DNA of 8,098 bases from Flavipsychrobacter stenotrophus (GTDB taxonomy: Bacteria; Bacteroidota; Bacteroidia; Chitinophagales; Chitinophagaceae), in assembly GCA_947379685.1 (NCBI GenBank), contig CANCOG010000214.1:1-8098 (forward strand). Reading direction: 5' to 3'. Below the pieces are notes generated by a model that saw only the letters and a program-made list of their open reading frames with translations, ran no database searches and was not told the DNA's origin. The first letter of the stretch is position 1, and each line of letters opens with the position of its first letter. Position numbers and translations under genes: made by a program. This document shows positions 1-6,327 of the stretch, in pieces.

Positions 1-183
1 AAAGCAGAGAAACTCGTAAGTAACATTGATATCGATGACGTCGATTTTGTCGCACTTGCAGATTACACAAAGGGTTCTTTATGGACTGGTGACAAGGTCC
101 TTTACAACGGTTTAAAGGCGTTAAAATACAAGCGTGTATTTAATACCCAAGACCTTTTGGAAGTTAGAAAAAACATTCGTTAA
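1..183 (+). CDS. PIN-domain (VapC-like) RNase, C-terminal end, truncated by window edge
   Basis: Frame 1 is open from the first base to a TAA at 181-183 and gives 60 residues. Seen: an acidic stretch followed by FVALA (residues 9-20, DIDDVDFVALA), then LWTGDKVL (residues 28-35) and the end RVFNTQDLLEVRK. This order is the hallmark of the C-terminal half of PIN-domain nucleases, where the acidic residues of the D-x-D-x-x-F-x-A-L-A segment and the Asp of TGD bind the catalytic metal. Known for the family: metal-dependent RNases, usually VapC toxins of type II toxin-antitoxin pairs, with the antitoxin gene normally just upstream. That part lies outside the window, so it cannot be seen whether this is a toxin or a solitary PIN protein. 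A small reading frame begins 22 nt after the stop. Confidence 0.75.
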   Translation, partial: KAEKLVSNIDIDDVDFVALADYTKGSLWTGDKVLYNGLKALKYKRVFNTQDLLEVRKNIR

Positions 184-205
184 TCAATATGCAAAATTTG
201 TATCC

Positions 206-403
206 ATGAACTTTCAAGCCCCAAAAGCCGTCGCTAAAAGTGATTGTCTGCTAGACGCTCCTGTAACACCAATTTCTCATGTAAATGTGACTGAATGTGA
301 AGAAGAAAAACGAACTTTTGATCAGGCAATAGTATTTTTTAGAAAAAACGCAATTGATTTCAGTGATATAAAAAAATGGGACAGAGGGGATCTTTATGAA
401 TAG
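206..403 (+). CDS. small hypothetical protein, possible antitoxin-like
   Basis: This is a 65-residue frame starting at ATG 206 and ending in TAG. The same frame is open further upstream to an ATG at 134, but that start would lie inside the PIN gene in another frame and would add 24 residues overlapping it. The start at 206, just after the PIN stop, is therefore preferred. No clear Shine-Dalgarno sequence precedes it. The protein is soluble, with no membrane segment. The C-terminal half (FDQAIVFFRKN, then FSDIKKWDRGDLYE) is charged and ends in a basic-aromatic tail that recalls the C-termini of small type II antitoxins. This resemblance is weak and is inference only. The position directly behind a PIN gene fits a toxin-antitoxin neighbourhood, although antitoxins more often precede their toxin. 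It may also be a non-functional remnant. Confidence 0.45.
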   Translation: MNFQAPKAVAKSDCLLDAPVTPISHVNVTECEEEKRTFDQAIVFFRKNAIDFSDIKKWDRGDLYE

Positions 404-416
404 GGGATTTAGAAAC

Positions 417-959
417 CTAAAAGTACTTTATCCTATCATCCTTTAAGCGTGGATAAAAGCATTCAGTCCCGGCATATTTATTGTTCGTATTAGGGTAATA
501 GACAATCCGACTATCGCCTTCTCCGCCGGCATCACCATAATAGACGGCCACTATATTGCTTTCATCTAAATTTCCATCCGCATCATTTTTGTCGTTATCA
601 TAGATAGACACTTCAATTTTGTTGGTGGCCATAGTCTTAATGATATCGGAAACAATAGCTCTGCAATGAGCTTTATAGTCTTCCTTAGCAGGGTCTATCT
701 GTTTGACAACAGCATCAAAAGCTAGTTTTTCATAACAGATATCGCGAATGCTCTCCCCCTCACGCAAAATGTATGCTGTTAAACCCTGCCCGCTATCAGT
801 AGTATAAGTTGTTCTGTAGGGGTACAAAATTGTTGTATCGCCCTTTACTACCAATCTGATACGTTTGTTATAACCGGTATAGCTCCATTTTACCAGAACA
901 AACGAAGTGGCAGCGATCGCCAGAATGAAGACGTACACCTTATGCTTTCTATTCAACAT
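417..959 (-). CDS. hypothetical protein with N-terminal membrane anchor
   Basis: This encodes 180 residues from an ATG at 959 down to a stop at 417-419. The family is not recognised. Seen: a basic N-terminus (MLNRKHK), one hydrophobic helix at about residues 8-24, then a hydrophilic domain. The helix has no lipobox Cys and no clear cleavage site, so a membrane anchor facing the periplasm is more likely than a cleaved signal. Three cysteines (75, 99, 167) are present. Residues 121-133 are very rich in Asp and Asn, and DADGNLD at 126-132 resembles part of an EF-hand or dockerin-like calcium loop, but only one such loop exists and the usual Gly at loop position 6 is replaced by Leu. The gene is convergent with the small frame at 206-403, 13 bp away, and divergent from the GH3 fusion gene. 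It is probably monocistronic. Confidence 0.75.
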   Translation of the reverse strand: MLNRKHKVYVFILAIAATSFVLVKWSYTGYNKRIRLVVKGDTTILYPYRTTYTTDSGQGLTAYILREGESIRDICYEKLAFDAVVKQIDPAKEDYKAHCRAIVSDIIKTMATNKIEVSIYDNDKNDADGNLDESNIVAVYYGDAGGEGDSRIVYYPNTNNKYAGTECFYPRLKDDRIKYF

Positions 960-981
960 CTGCTCTTGATTTTTTCTTTAC

Positions 982-989
982 CAAATTTA
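982..989 (-). promoter_or_regulatory. putative Bacteroidota -7 box for the 417-959 gene
   Basis: On the minus strand this reads TAAATTTG, an exact match to the Bacteroidota -7 consensus TAnnTTTG. It lies 22 nt before the ATG at 959, which implies a leader of about 15-20 nt. A TTTG occurs further upstream on the same strand, but only 12 nt away, shorter than the usual spacing to a -33 TTG. The call therefore rests on the -7 box alone. Confidence 0.4.
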
Positions 990-1044
990 TGATCAATCTG
1001 TCAAACATTAAAAATATAAGATGTTTTCTGTCCCCTAAAAACAA

Positions 1045-1082
1045 TCCCATAAATATCCGGCTACAACTAATTATTCATGGGA
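1045..1082. repeat. imperfect inverted repeat in the divergent intergenic region
   Basis: TCCCATAAAT (1045-1054) and ATTCATGGGA (1073-1082) pair at 9 of 10 positions with an 18-nt spacer. The pair lies between two divergent genes and ends 7 nt before the -7-like box of the GH3 fusion gene. The arms are about three helical turns apart end to end, so a dimeric regulator could use the site. Nothing else supports an operator, and chance is possible in AT-rich intergenic DNA. Confidence 0.25.
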
Positions 1083-1089
1083 ATAGAAT

Positions 1090-1097
1090 TAATTTTG
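1090..1097 (+). promoter_or_regulatory. putative -7 box for the GH3 fusion gene
   Basis: TAATTTTG matches TAnnTTTG, but its last base is only 4 nt before the ATG at 1102. If used, the transcript would be almost leaderless. No TTG is found at the expected -33 distance. It is recorded because no better box is seen in 960-1101. Confidence 0.25.
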
Positions 1098-1101
1098 TTG
1101 T

Positions 1102-4100
1102 ATGATTTCATACCGCATACCGGCTATCCTAAGTTTATGCCTTCTTTTTGTTACCGGTTTTTCATTTGCCGGGCCTAAAAATAAGAACCGGGACCTGTTA
1201 AATATGGCAAAAAAACATTGGGTGGACAGCGTATACAATGCACTCAATGAAGAAGAACGTATCGGGCAGTTGTTCATGGTCTCTGCCTATTCAGGTGGCA
1301 AAAACTATAACGAGGAGCTGATCACAAAACTCATCAACGCTCACCAGGTTGGCGGACTCATATTCATGCAGGGCGGGCCTATCAGGCAGGCGTTGCTGAC
1401 AAATAAATACCAGCATATGGCTCAGGTTCCATTGCTCCTTTCTATGGATGCAGAATGGGGACTAGGTATGCGGTTGGACAGTATCAGAAGTTTCCCCCGT
1501 CAAATGATGCTGGGCGCTACGCATGATACTGCATTGGTTTACAAGATGGGGGCAGCTATTGCAGCCCAGTGTAAGAGAATGGGCGTACATGTTGATTTTG
1601 CGCCAGACGTAGATGTAAATAACAATGCAGCTAATCCGGTTATCAACTCCCGTTCCTTTGGGGAAGACAAAACCTATGTGGCCAAAATGGGCAGGGCATA
1701 CATGCTCGGTTTACAGCAAAATGGCATTGTTGCCTGTGCCAAGCACTTCCCAGGCCATGGCGATACCAATACCGACTCACACAAGGATCTGCCGCTGATC
1801 ACCAAAAGTCTGGAGCAGTTGGATACATTAGAACTATACCCTTTCCGCCAGCTCATAAGTGACGGCGTCAACAGCATAATGGTAGCCCACCTGGAAGTCC
1901 CTGCACTTGATACGGCAACCCATGTACCCACCTCACTCTCAAAGAATACTGTTACAGGCCTCCTGAAAAACAAACTCGGCTTTAATGGTCTCATCTTTAG
2001 CGATGCACTTGTGATGACCGGCGTTACCAAGTACTTTCCAGCTGGCGAAGCCGATCTGAGAGCTTTCGCAGCTGGTAACGACATTTTACTTTGCCCACAG
2101 GACGTTCCTGCAGCCTTGGCCAAAATCAAAAATGCACTTGATAGCGGCTTCATACCTATGAGTCAGCTCGAAAGCAGTGTAAAAAGAATATTGCACACAA
2201 AGTACTATGCCGGCTTGAGCACATTCAAAAACATTGACACTACCAACCTCGCCAATGACCTCAACAAATCGGTTGACGAGATTCGGACACTTACTGCAAA
2301 GGGTGCAGTTACACTTGTAAAGGATGACAACCAGATCATGAGTAAACTCAACGACAACATGAGTGTATCTTATATCGGGTTCAATGCCAACAACACTACC
2401 CCGCTTTACGAACATCTCAAAGAAAAGTATACCCGGTTGAAAGCCAGTTGGCTACCCAAGGGCGGCTCTACCGATGCTTGCAAAAACCTGCTCGCCGGTA
2501 TATCTGATTACGATGCGGTTATAGTTGGTATTCATGGGGTTAGTTTCACACCCGGTTCCAACTATGGGTTGAGCGATGAAGCAGTCAGTTTTATACAGCA
2601 GGCCGGGTGCAAGAACAATGTTATGGTAGTGCTTATGGGCAATGCGTATGCTATGCAGTACTTCTGCGGCAGTGCCTCGGTAATGGTAACGTACGAAGAT
2701 GACAGCCTCACAGAAATAGTCACTGCCGACATTCTGATGAAGAAAATAAAGCCAAAAGGCAAACTGCCTGTCACTGCCTGTCTCGATGGCAAGAGCGTAT
2801 GCCCTGCTCCTCTAAAACAACCCGTTATTGTGAAAGAAGTACCCAAAGACCTCGTGAAAACCCTTTTCCCAGCTGATGCGGGCGTTGTAGACGAAACCGC
2901 CCTCGACAAACTGAATTTATTTTTGCAACGCGACATTGCCGATGGCGTATTTCCCGGGTGCCGTCTGCTGGCTGCCCGCGATGGAAAAGTGTTCATGGAT
3001 AAATCTTATGGCTACCTCGACTATCAGAAGTCTGTGCCGGTTGACACCAATACCTTGTATGATATGGCTTCCTGCACCAAGATGCTGGCAACCAATATTT
3101 CTGTAATGAAATTATTTGAGGAAGGCAAGATCGACCTTGACAAGACTTTAGGTGACTACCTGCCGATAACCCATGGCTCTGATAAGGCGGCCCTGAAGAT
3201 CAGGGATGTCTTACTGCACCAGGCGGGTCTGAAAAGCTGGGTGCCTTTTTATAAAGAAACAGTCACGGAAAACGGCAAGCTGAAAAAAGCACTGTACCGC
3301 AAAAAGCAATCGGAAGATTTTAGTATCCCGGTCACAGAGAAGCTATTCCTGGCTACCGATTATAAGGATACGCTATGGAACAGGATTCTTTCAAGCCCGC
3401 TGGAAAACAAGGGAAAGAGCGTTTACAGTGACCTTGATTTTATATTACTGGCCGCTGTTGTGGAGCATATAACAGGCAAAACCATCGATAAATATGCTGA
3501 TGAGCAATTTTATAAGCCGCTGGGTCTAAGTCACATTTTATATAAACCGTTGTCTCGCTTCAATCTAAACCAGATTGCTCCAACAGAAATGGATTTCGGT
3601 TTCCGTAATGAACTGGTACACGGCTATGTGCATGACCCGGGTGCAGCCATGATGGGCGGTGTTGCCGGACATGCAGGACTTTTCGCTACCGCAGGCGACG
3701 TTGCCGTTATTTTCCAGATGTTGCTAAACAAGGGCACCTACGGCGGTAAAAGATATTTCAAACCCGCAACAGTCGAATTGTTTACTGCATACCAGAGTAC
3801 GTTAAACCACCGCGGGCTGGGTTTTGACAAGCCTTCAACCGATGCCGATGATGGCGGTCCGGCAGGAAGCCGTTGCAGCGCACAGGCTTTTGGTCACCAG
3901 GGCTTTACTGGCACCTGCGTATGGGCCGACCCGGCAACAGGTATCGTATTTGTGTTCCTGTCCAACCGTGTGCATCCGTCAGCAGAAAATACCAAGATCA
4001 ATAAGCTGAACGTGAGAACGTTAGCTCAGGATTATATCTATGAATCATTGGGCATTCCGGTTAACCATACGAGGGAGCAACTGTATAAGGCACTGACAGG

Positions 4101-4110
4101 GAAGAAGTAA
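1102..4110 (+). CDS. exported GH3 beta-N-acetylhexosaminidase (NagZ-like) fused to class-C beta-lactamase-type serine hydrolase
   Basis: This encodes 1002 residues. The start is firm: an in-frame TAA at 1090-1092 leaves ATG 1102 as the first possible start, and it opens a signal peptide (residues 1-23, cleavage near FSFA/G). Domain 1, about 45-370, is a GH3 barrel. It has KHFPGHGDTNTDSH at 214-227, with the NagZ dyad expected at D225 and H227, and SDALVM at 300-305 with nucleophile D301. Domain 2, about 395-560, resembles the GH3 C-terminal alpha/beta domain of two-domain Gram-positive NagZ enzymes. Domain 3, about 598-990, is a family S12 / class C fold. It has SCTK at 657-660 (nucleophile S657, base K660), YSD at 775-777 in place of YxN, and HQG at 932-934 in place of KTG. 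Known: NagZ enzymes remove N-acetylglucosamine from peptidoglycan fragments, and S12 proteins act as DD-peptidases, esterases or beta-lactamases. HxG and YSD fit a peptidase or esterase better than a true beta-lactamase. Inferred role: muropeptide or glycan processing in the periplasm or at the surface. Confidence 0.9.
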   Translation: MISYRIPAILSLCLLFVTGFSFAGPKNKNRDLLNMAKKHWVDSVYNALNEEERIGQLFMVSAYSGGKNYNEELITKLINAHQVGGLIFMQGGPIRQALLTNKYQHMAQVPLLLSMDAEWGLGMRLDSIRSFPRQMMLGATHDTALVYKMGAAIAAQCKRMGVHVDFAPDVDVNNNAANPVINSRSFGEDKTYVAKMGRAYMLGLQQNGIVACAKHFPGHGDTNTDSHKDLPLITKSLEQLDTLELYPFRQLISDGVNSIMVAHLEVPALDTATHVPTSLSKNTVTGLLKNKLGFNGLIFSDALVMTGVTKYFPAGEADLRAFAAGNDILLCPQDVPAALAKIKNALDSGFIPMSQLESSVKRILHTKYYAGLSTFKNIDTTNLANDLNKSVDEIRTLTAKGAVTLVKDDNQIMSKLNDNMSVSYIGFNANNTTPLYEHLKEKYTRLKASWLPKGGSTDACKNLLAGISDYDAVIVGIHGVSFTPGSNYGLSDEAVSFIQQAGCKNNVMVVLMGNAYAMQYFCGSASVMVTYEDDSLTEIVTADILMKKIKPKGKLPVTACLDGKSVCPAPLKQPVIVKEVPKDLVKTLFPADAGVVDETALDKLNLFLQRDIADGVFPGCRLLAARDGKVFMDKSYGYLDYQKSVPVDTNTLYDMASCTKMLATNISVMKLFEEGKIDLDKTLGDYLPITHGSDKAALKIRDVLLHQAGLKSWVPFYKETVTENGKLKKALYRKKQSEDFSIPVTEKLFLATDYKDTLWNRILSSPLENKGKSVYSDLDFILLAAVVEHITGKTIDKYADEQFYKPLGLSHILYKPLSRFNLNQIAPTEMDFGFRNELVHGYVHDPGAAMMGGVAGHAGLFATAGDVAVIFQMLLNKGTYGGKRYFKPATVELFTAYQSTLNHRGLGFDKPSTDADDGGPAGSRCSAQAFGHQGFTGTCVWADPATGIVFVFLSNRVHPSAENTKINKLNVRTLAQDYIYESLGIPVNHTREQLYKALTGKK

Positions 4111-4134
4111 GGGGAGGATTAGGCCCCTTACTTC
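4104..4134 (+). terminator. perfect 11-bp hairpin spanning the stop of the GH3 fusion gene
   Basis: GAAGTAAGGGG (4104-4114) and CCCCTTACTTC (4124-4134) are exact reverse complements around a 9-nt loop. The left arm contains the TAA stop (4108-4110). There is no U-run directly after the stem; a TTTTT follows only about 15 nt later. It may be a weak intrinsic terminator or a hairpin protecting the mRNA 3' end. Confidence 0.55.
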
Positions 4135-4177
4135 AGATCATTCATGCATTTTTAAGCCCTCTTTAACTTATTCCATG

Positions 4178-4186
4178 TAACCTTTG
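4178..4186 (+). promoter_or_regulatory. putative -7 box for the D15-like barrel gene
   Basis: TAACCTTTG matches the Bacteroidota -7 box with one extra spacer base (AACCTTTG against the frequent TACCTTTG). Transcription would begin near 4192, giving a leader of about 70 nt that includes the hairpin at 4213-4241. No clear -33 TTG is seen. Confidence 0.3.
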
Positions 4187-4212
4187 CGCTTTGTTGTAGT
4201 CTAATTTCTCGC

Positions 4213-4241
4213 CTGTTTGACCGATTAAAAATCGACAACAG
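4213..4241 (+). other. possible leader stem-loop before the D15-like barrel gene
   Basis: Inner stem CGATT (4222-4226) pairs with AATCG (4230-4234) around AAA. Outer stem CTGTT+G (4213-4217 and 4219) pairs with CAACAG (4236-4241), with one bulged T and a small internal loop. It ends 19 nt before the TTG start. The inner loop of three bases makes the fold modest, and no riboswitch class is recognised. Confidence 0.25.
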
Positions 4242-4260
4242 GAAAAATAAAGCAACTTCG

Positions 4261-5466
4261 TTGAAATTCTGCAGGTTATATTCCTTGTTGGCATTGTTGA
4301 ACTGTTTACCCCTGGTTGCACATGCTCAGGAGGAGCAGGAACACCTGTTTACAAAAAGCAATGTCGACCTGATAGACCTCGCTACAGAACTAATACACAA
4401 GGGCAGCGGCATAAGAACGGAAACCAGTGGAGGGCATAAATCCAAAATTGCTATTTCCGCAGTTCCTGCGGCAGGATACACATTACAGACGGGTTTTGCA
4501 GGGCTGGTAGTAGCCAATGCTGCTTTTGTCACCAGTGAAGGTGCAAATTCTTCTACCGTCGTAACCAGTTTTACGTATACTGCCCGCAACCAGATAATTG
4601 TCCCGCTCCAGACAAATATATGGACAAAAAACAACAAGTATAATATAGTTGGCGACTGGCGCTACCTGAAATTCCCCTCCTACACGTATGGCCTGGGTGG
4701 ATACACGGCACTTGATAATGGATACCTTATTGACTATTCAGCATTAAGAATACACCAGACACTGCTCAGGCAGGTAAAGCAAAATATGTACCTTGGATTA
4801 GGGTATAATCTCGATTACTTCTGGAATATTTCCGAATTGAACCCTCCAGCCAATGTAAGCACCGACTTTCAGAAATACGGACTGAAATCAACTGAATTCG
4901 CATCGGGCATTACCCTTAATTTTCTTTATGACAGTCGTAAAAACTCCATAAATCCCGATGGAGGCTCTTTCTTAAATGTAATCTATCGCCCCAATCTGGT
5001 CGTCTTCGGCAATACCGCAACCTGGCGGTCCCTGGTGCTGGATCTGAGGAAGTATATCAGGTTCTCTAAGACATCGGATAACGTGCTCGCACTCTGGAGT
5101 TATGAATGGCTTACGGTTAATGGAAAACCACCCTACCTCATGATGCCCAATACAGGCAGTGACCCATACAGCAATACGGGAAGAGGTTATATACAAGGGA
5201 GGTACCGCGGTGGTAATATGGCTTATCTTGAAGGAGAATACAGGTTTTCGCTCACGGCCAACGGGCTTATTGGCGGGGTGGTATTCGCAAATGCAGAATC
5301 ATTTACAGAATTGGGGTCCAACAAATTCGAGACAATTGCTCCCGGCTGGGGTGCTGGAGTAAGAGTAAAACTCAATAAGTTCTCGAAAACCAATATTGCT
5401 ATCGATTATGGATTTGGCCTGGGCGGATCACAGGGGCTTTTTGTGAATCTGGGGGAAGTGTTTTAA
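4261..5466 (+). CDS. BamA/TamA-type (Omp85, D15) outer-membrane beta-barrel protein without POTRA domains
   Basis: This encodes 401 residues from a TTG start. The start is chosen because it opens a convincing signal peptide (MKFCRLYSLLALLNCLPLVAHA, about 1-22, cleavage before QEEQ). No ATG lies in frame upstream, and the first internal in-frame Met is at 176. After about 40 residues the rest alternates like barrel strands. Signatures seen: YDSRKNSINPDGG at 223-235, matching the D15 (Y)DxRxxxxxPxxG pattern; RGYIQGRYRGGN at 308-319 followed by EGEYRF at 324-329, matching the conserved RGF/RGY loop 6 and the next strand; and the C-terminus GFGLGGSQGLFVNLGEVF ending in Phe, the outer-membrane insertion signal. 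Full BamA has about 800 residues with five POTRA domains; none are present here, so it is not the main BAM subunit. Its cargo or role is unknown. It lies 150 nt downstream of the GH3 fusion gene but probably has its own promoter, since a hairpin separates them. Confidence 0.8.
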   Translation: MKFCRLYSLLALLNCLPLVAHAQEEQEHLFTKSNVDLIDLATELIHKGSGIRTETSGGHKSKIAISAVPAAGYTLQTGFAGLVVANAAFVTSEGANSSTVVTSFTYTARNQIIVPLQTNIWTKNNKYNIVGDWRYLKFPSYTYGLGGYTALDNGYLIDYSALRIHQTLLRQVKQNMYLGLGYNLDYFWNISELNPPANVSTDFQKYGLKSTEFASGITLNFLYDSRKNSINPDGGSFLNVIYRPNLVVFGNTATWRSLVLDLRKYIRFSKTSDNVLALWSYEWLTVNGKPPYLMMPNTGSDPYSNTGRGYIQGRYRGGNMAYLEGEYRFSLTANGLIGGVVFANAESFTELGSNKFETIAPGWGAGVRVKLNKFSKTNIAIDYGFGLGGSQGLFVNLGEVF

Positions 5467-5486
5467 TGACAAACAGCTGCAAATAT

Positions 5487-6131
5487 TCAATCAAATAGTC
5501 CCGCTTCTTCCATAACTGCCTCAATCTCAGATAGTATCATGGCTGTTGCCCCCCAAATAATTGTACCATCTGCCAATCTATATGCATTTACATTCCTTAT
5601 GGTCTCCGGTTTGGCAGGTGAAATAACGTCTGTAACTGTTTTCCGCTCATGATGAAACAGCTCACTGACAGGCACTTCCAGTACGTAGGAAACTTCCTGT
5701 TGGCTCAGGTCGTAGGCAGGTCTCGATGATACAAAACCTATGAACGGGAATACATTGAAGTTGCTTACCGGAATATATAACGAAGTCAGTGCCCCTATCA
5801 ATTCAACCTCGGAAGGAGGAACACCGACCTCCTCATATGCCTCTCTGAGTGCAGTGAAACTAAGGTCAGTGTCAGTTTCTTCAAACCGGCCTCCCGGGAA
5901 ACTTACCTGTCCGCTATGGGCTGTATTATCCTCCATTCTCTTCATCAACAAAATATGCAGTTCATTTTCAAGCGGAAACACCAGGCACAACACGGCGCTA
6001 AGCCTTGCATTGGCCGGTATACTCCTCGGCATAGGCAGTACCCGCCCCATCATTCGCTCCTGAGCCTTAAAACCGGGGAGCGGTTGCCGCAGGCGGCTTC
6101 TAAGTTTGTCAATTTTAATATTTATATTCAT
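5487..6131 (-). CDS. Nudix hydrolase, CoA pyrophosphatase family (NudL-like)
   Basis: This encodes 214 residues from the ATG at 6131. The family signature upstream of the Nudix box is clear: LLMKRMEDNTAHSGQVSFPGG at 61-81. The Nudix box follows, GGRFEE at 80-85 then TALREAYEEVGV at 93-104, where the REAYEE glutamates bind the divalent metal. The spacing of 11 residues between GG and TALRE is as in the NudL/UPF0035 group. Length is close to the usual 190-215. Known reaction: hydrolysis of CoA and CoA derivatives to 3',5'-ADP and 4'-phosphopantetheine in the cytosol, a housekeeping or cofactor-turnover role. The stop lies 20 bp from the stop of the convergent barrel gene, with no strong terminator hairpin between them. 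The 5' end faces the exosortase operon across about 150-195 bp. No Shine-Dalgarno or clear -7 box is seen in front. Other Nudix substrates cannot be excluded. Confidence 0.9.
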   Translation of the reverse strand: MNINIKIDKLRSRLRQPLPGFKAQERMMGRVLPMPRSIPANARLSAVLCLVFPLENELHILLMKRMEDNTAHSGQVSFPGGRFEETDTDLSFTALREAYEEVGVPPSEVELIGALTSLYIPVSNFNVFPFIGFVSSRPAYDLSQQEVSYVLEVPVSELFHHERKTVTDVISPAKPETIRNVNAYRLADGTIIWGATAMILSEIEAVMEEAGLFD

Positions 6132-6264
6132 CTGTATCCGGCAACATCGCTTTGAATAGAATACTAAAATACGTGTTTAGAACGAGAATAAGGGCCGTAA
6201 ATTAATAATCCCAACAGAGGTTTTGGATATTAGTTTATTCACAAACATTTTTACCTAAGTTTTC

Positions 6265-6272
6265 TACCTTTG
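6265..6272 (+). promoter_or_regulatory. putative -7 box of the exosortase operon
   Basis: TACCTTTG is an exact match to TAnnTTTG and is the best-looking box in the window. Transcription would start near 6278-6280. No TTG is found at the usual -33 distance; the region upstream, 6226-6264, is AT-rich. The box argues that the coding start lies downstream of 6280. Confidence 0.5.
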
Positions 6273-6289
6273 TTCCTGTCCTGTGTGGG

Positions 6290-6322
6290 ATGACCATGTT
6301 ATACTACTTAAAACCAGATTGA
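6290..6322 (+). other. possible leader ORF (10 codons) before the exosortase gene
   Basis: ATG 6290 opens a ten-codon frame (MTMLYYLKPD) in a different frame from the exosortase, ending in TGA 6320-6322. This stop overlaps a TTG at 6319 that is in frame with the exosortase, and lies 5 nt before the GTG at 6328. It is the first ATG after the predicted transcription start. Termination followed by re-initiation is conceivable, but a frame this short can arise by chance. Confidence 0.2.
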
Positions 6323-6327
6323 TTGTT

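Noticed and set aside
134..205. Upstream extension of the 65-residue small protein
   Set aside because: It would overlap the end of the PIN gene in a different frame by 50 nt, and the translated extension has no supporting feature.
420..429. Palindrome AAAGTACTTT at the end of the 417-959 gene
   Set aside because: It is a ten-base AT-rich palindrome with no loop and no U-tract, which can arise by chance. It is not called a terminator.
1674..2415. Long open frames on the minus strand within the GH3 domain region
   Set aside because: They lie fully inside a gene with strong family motifs in its own frame, and their translations are Ser/Pro/Cys-rich without domains or a consistent start context. 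The same applies to the minus-strand frame at 2562-2996.
3824..4009. Plus-strand frame inside the beta-lactamase-like domain
   Set aside because: It overlaps the region encoding the HQG motif of the fusion protein in another frame and shows no domain of its own.
5467..5486. Gap between the convergent barrel and Nudix genes examined for a terminator
   Set aside because: Only a CAGCTG hexamer palindrome is present, with no usable stem-loop.
5740..6155. Plus-strand frames opposite the Nudix gene
   Set aside because: They run antisense to the conserved Nudix signature, which fixes the coding strand, and their translations show no recognisable domain.
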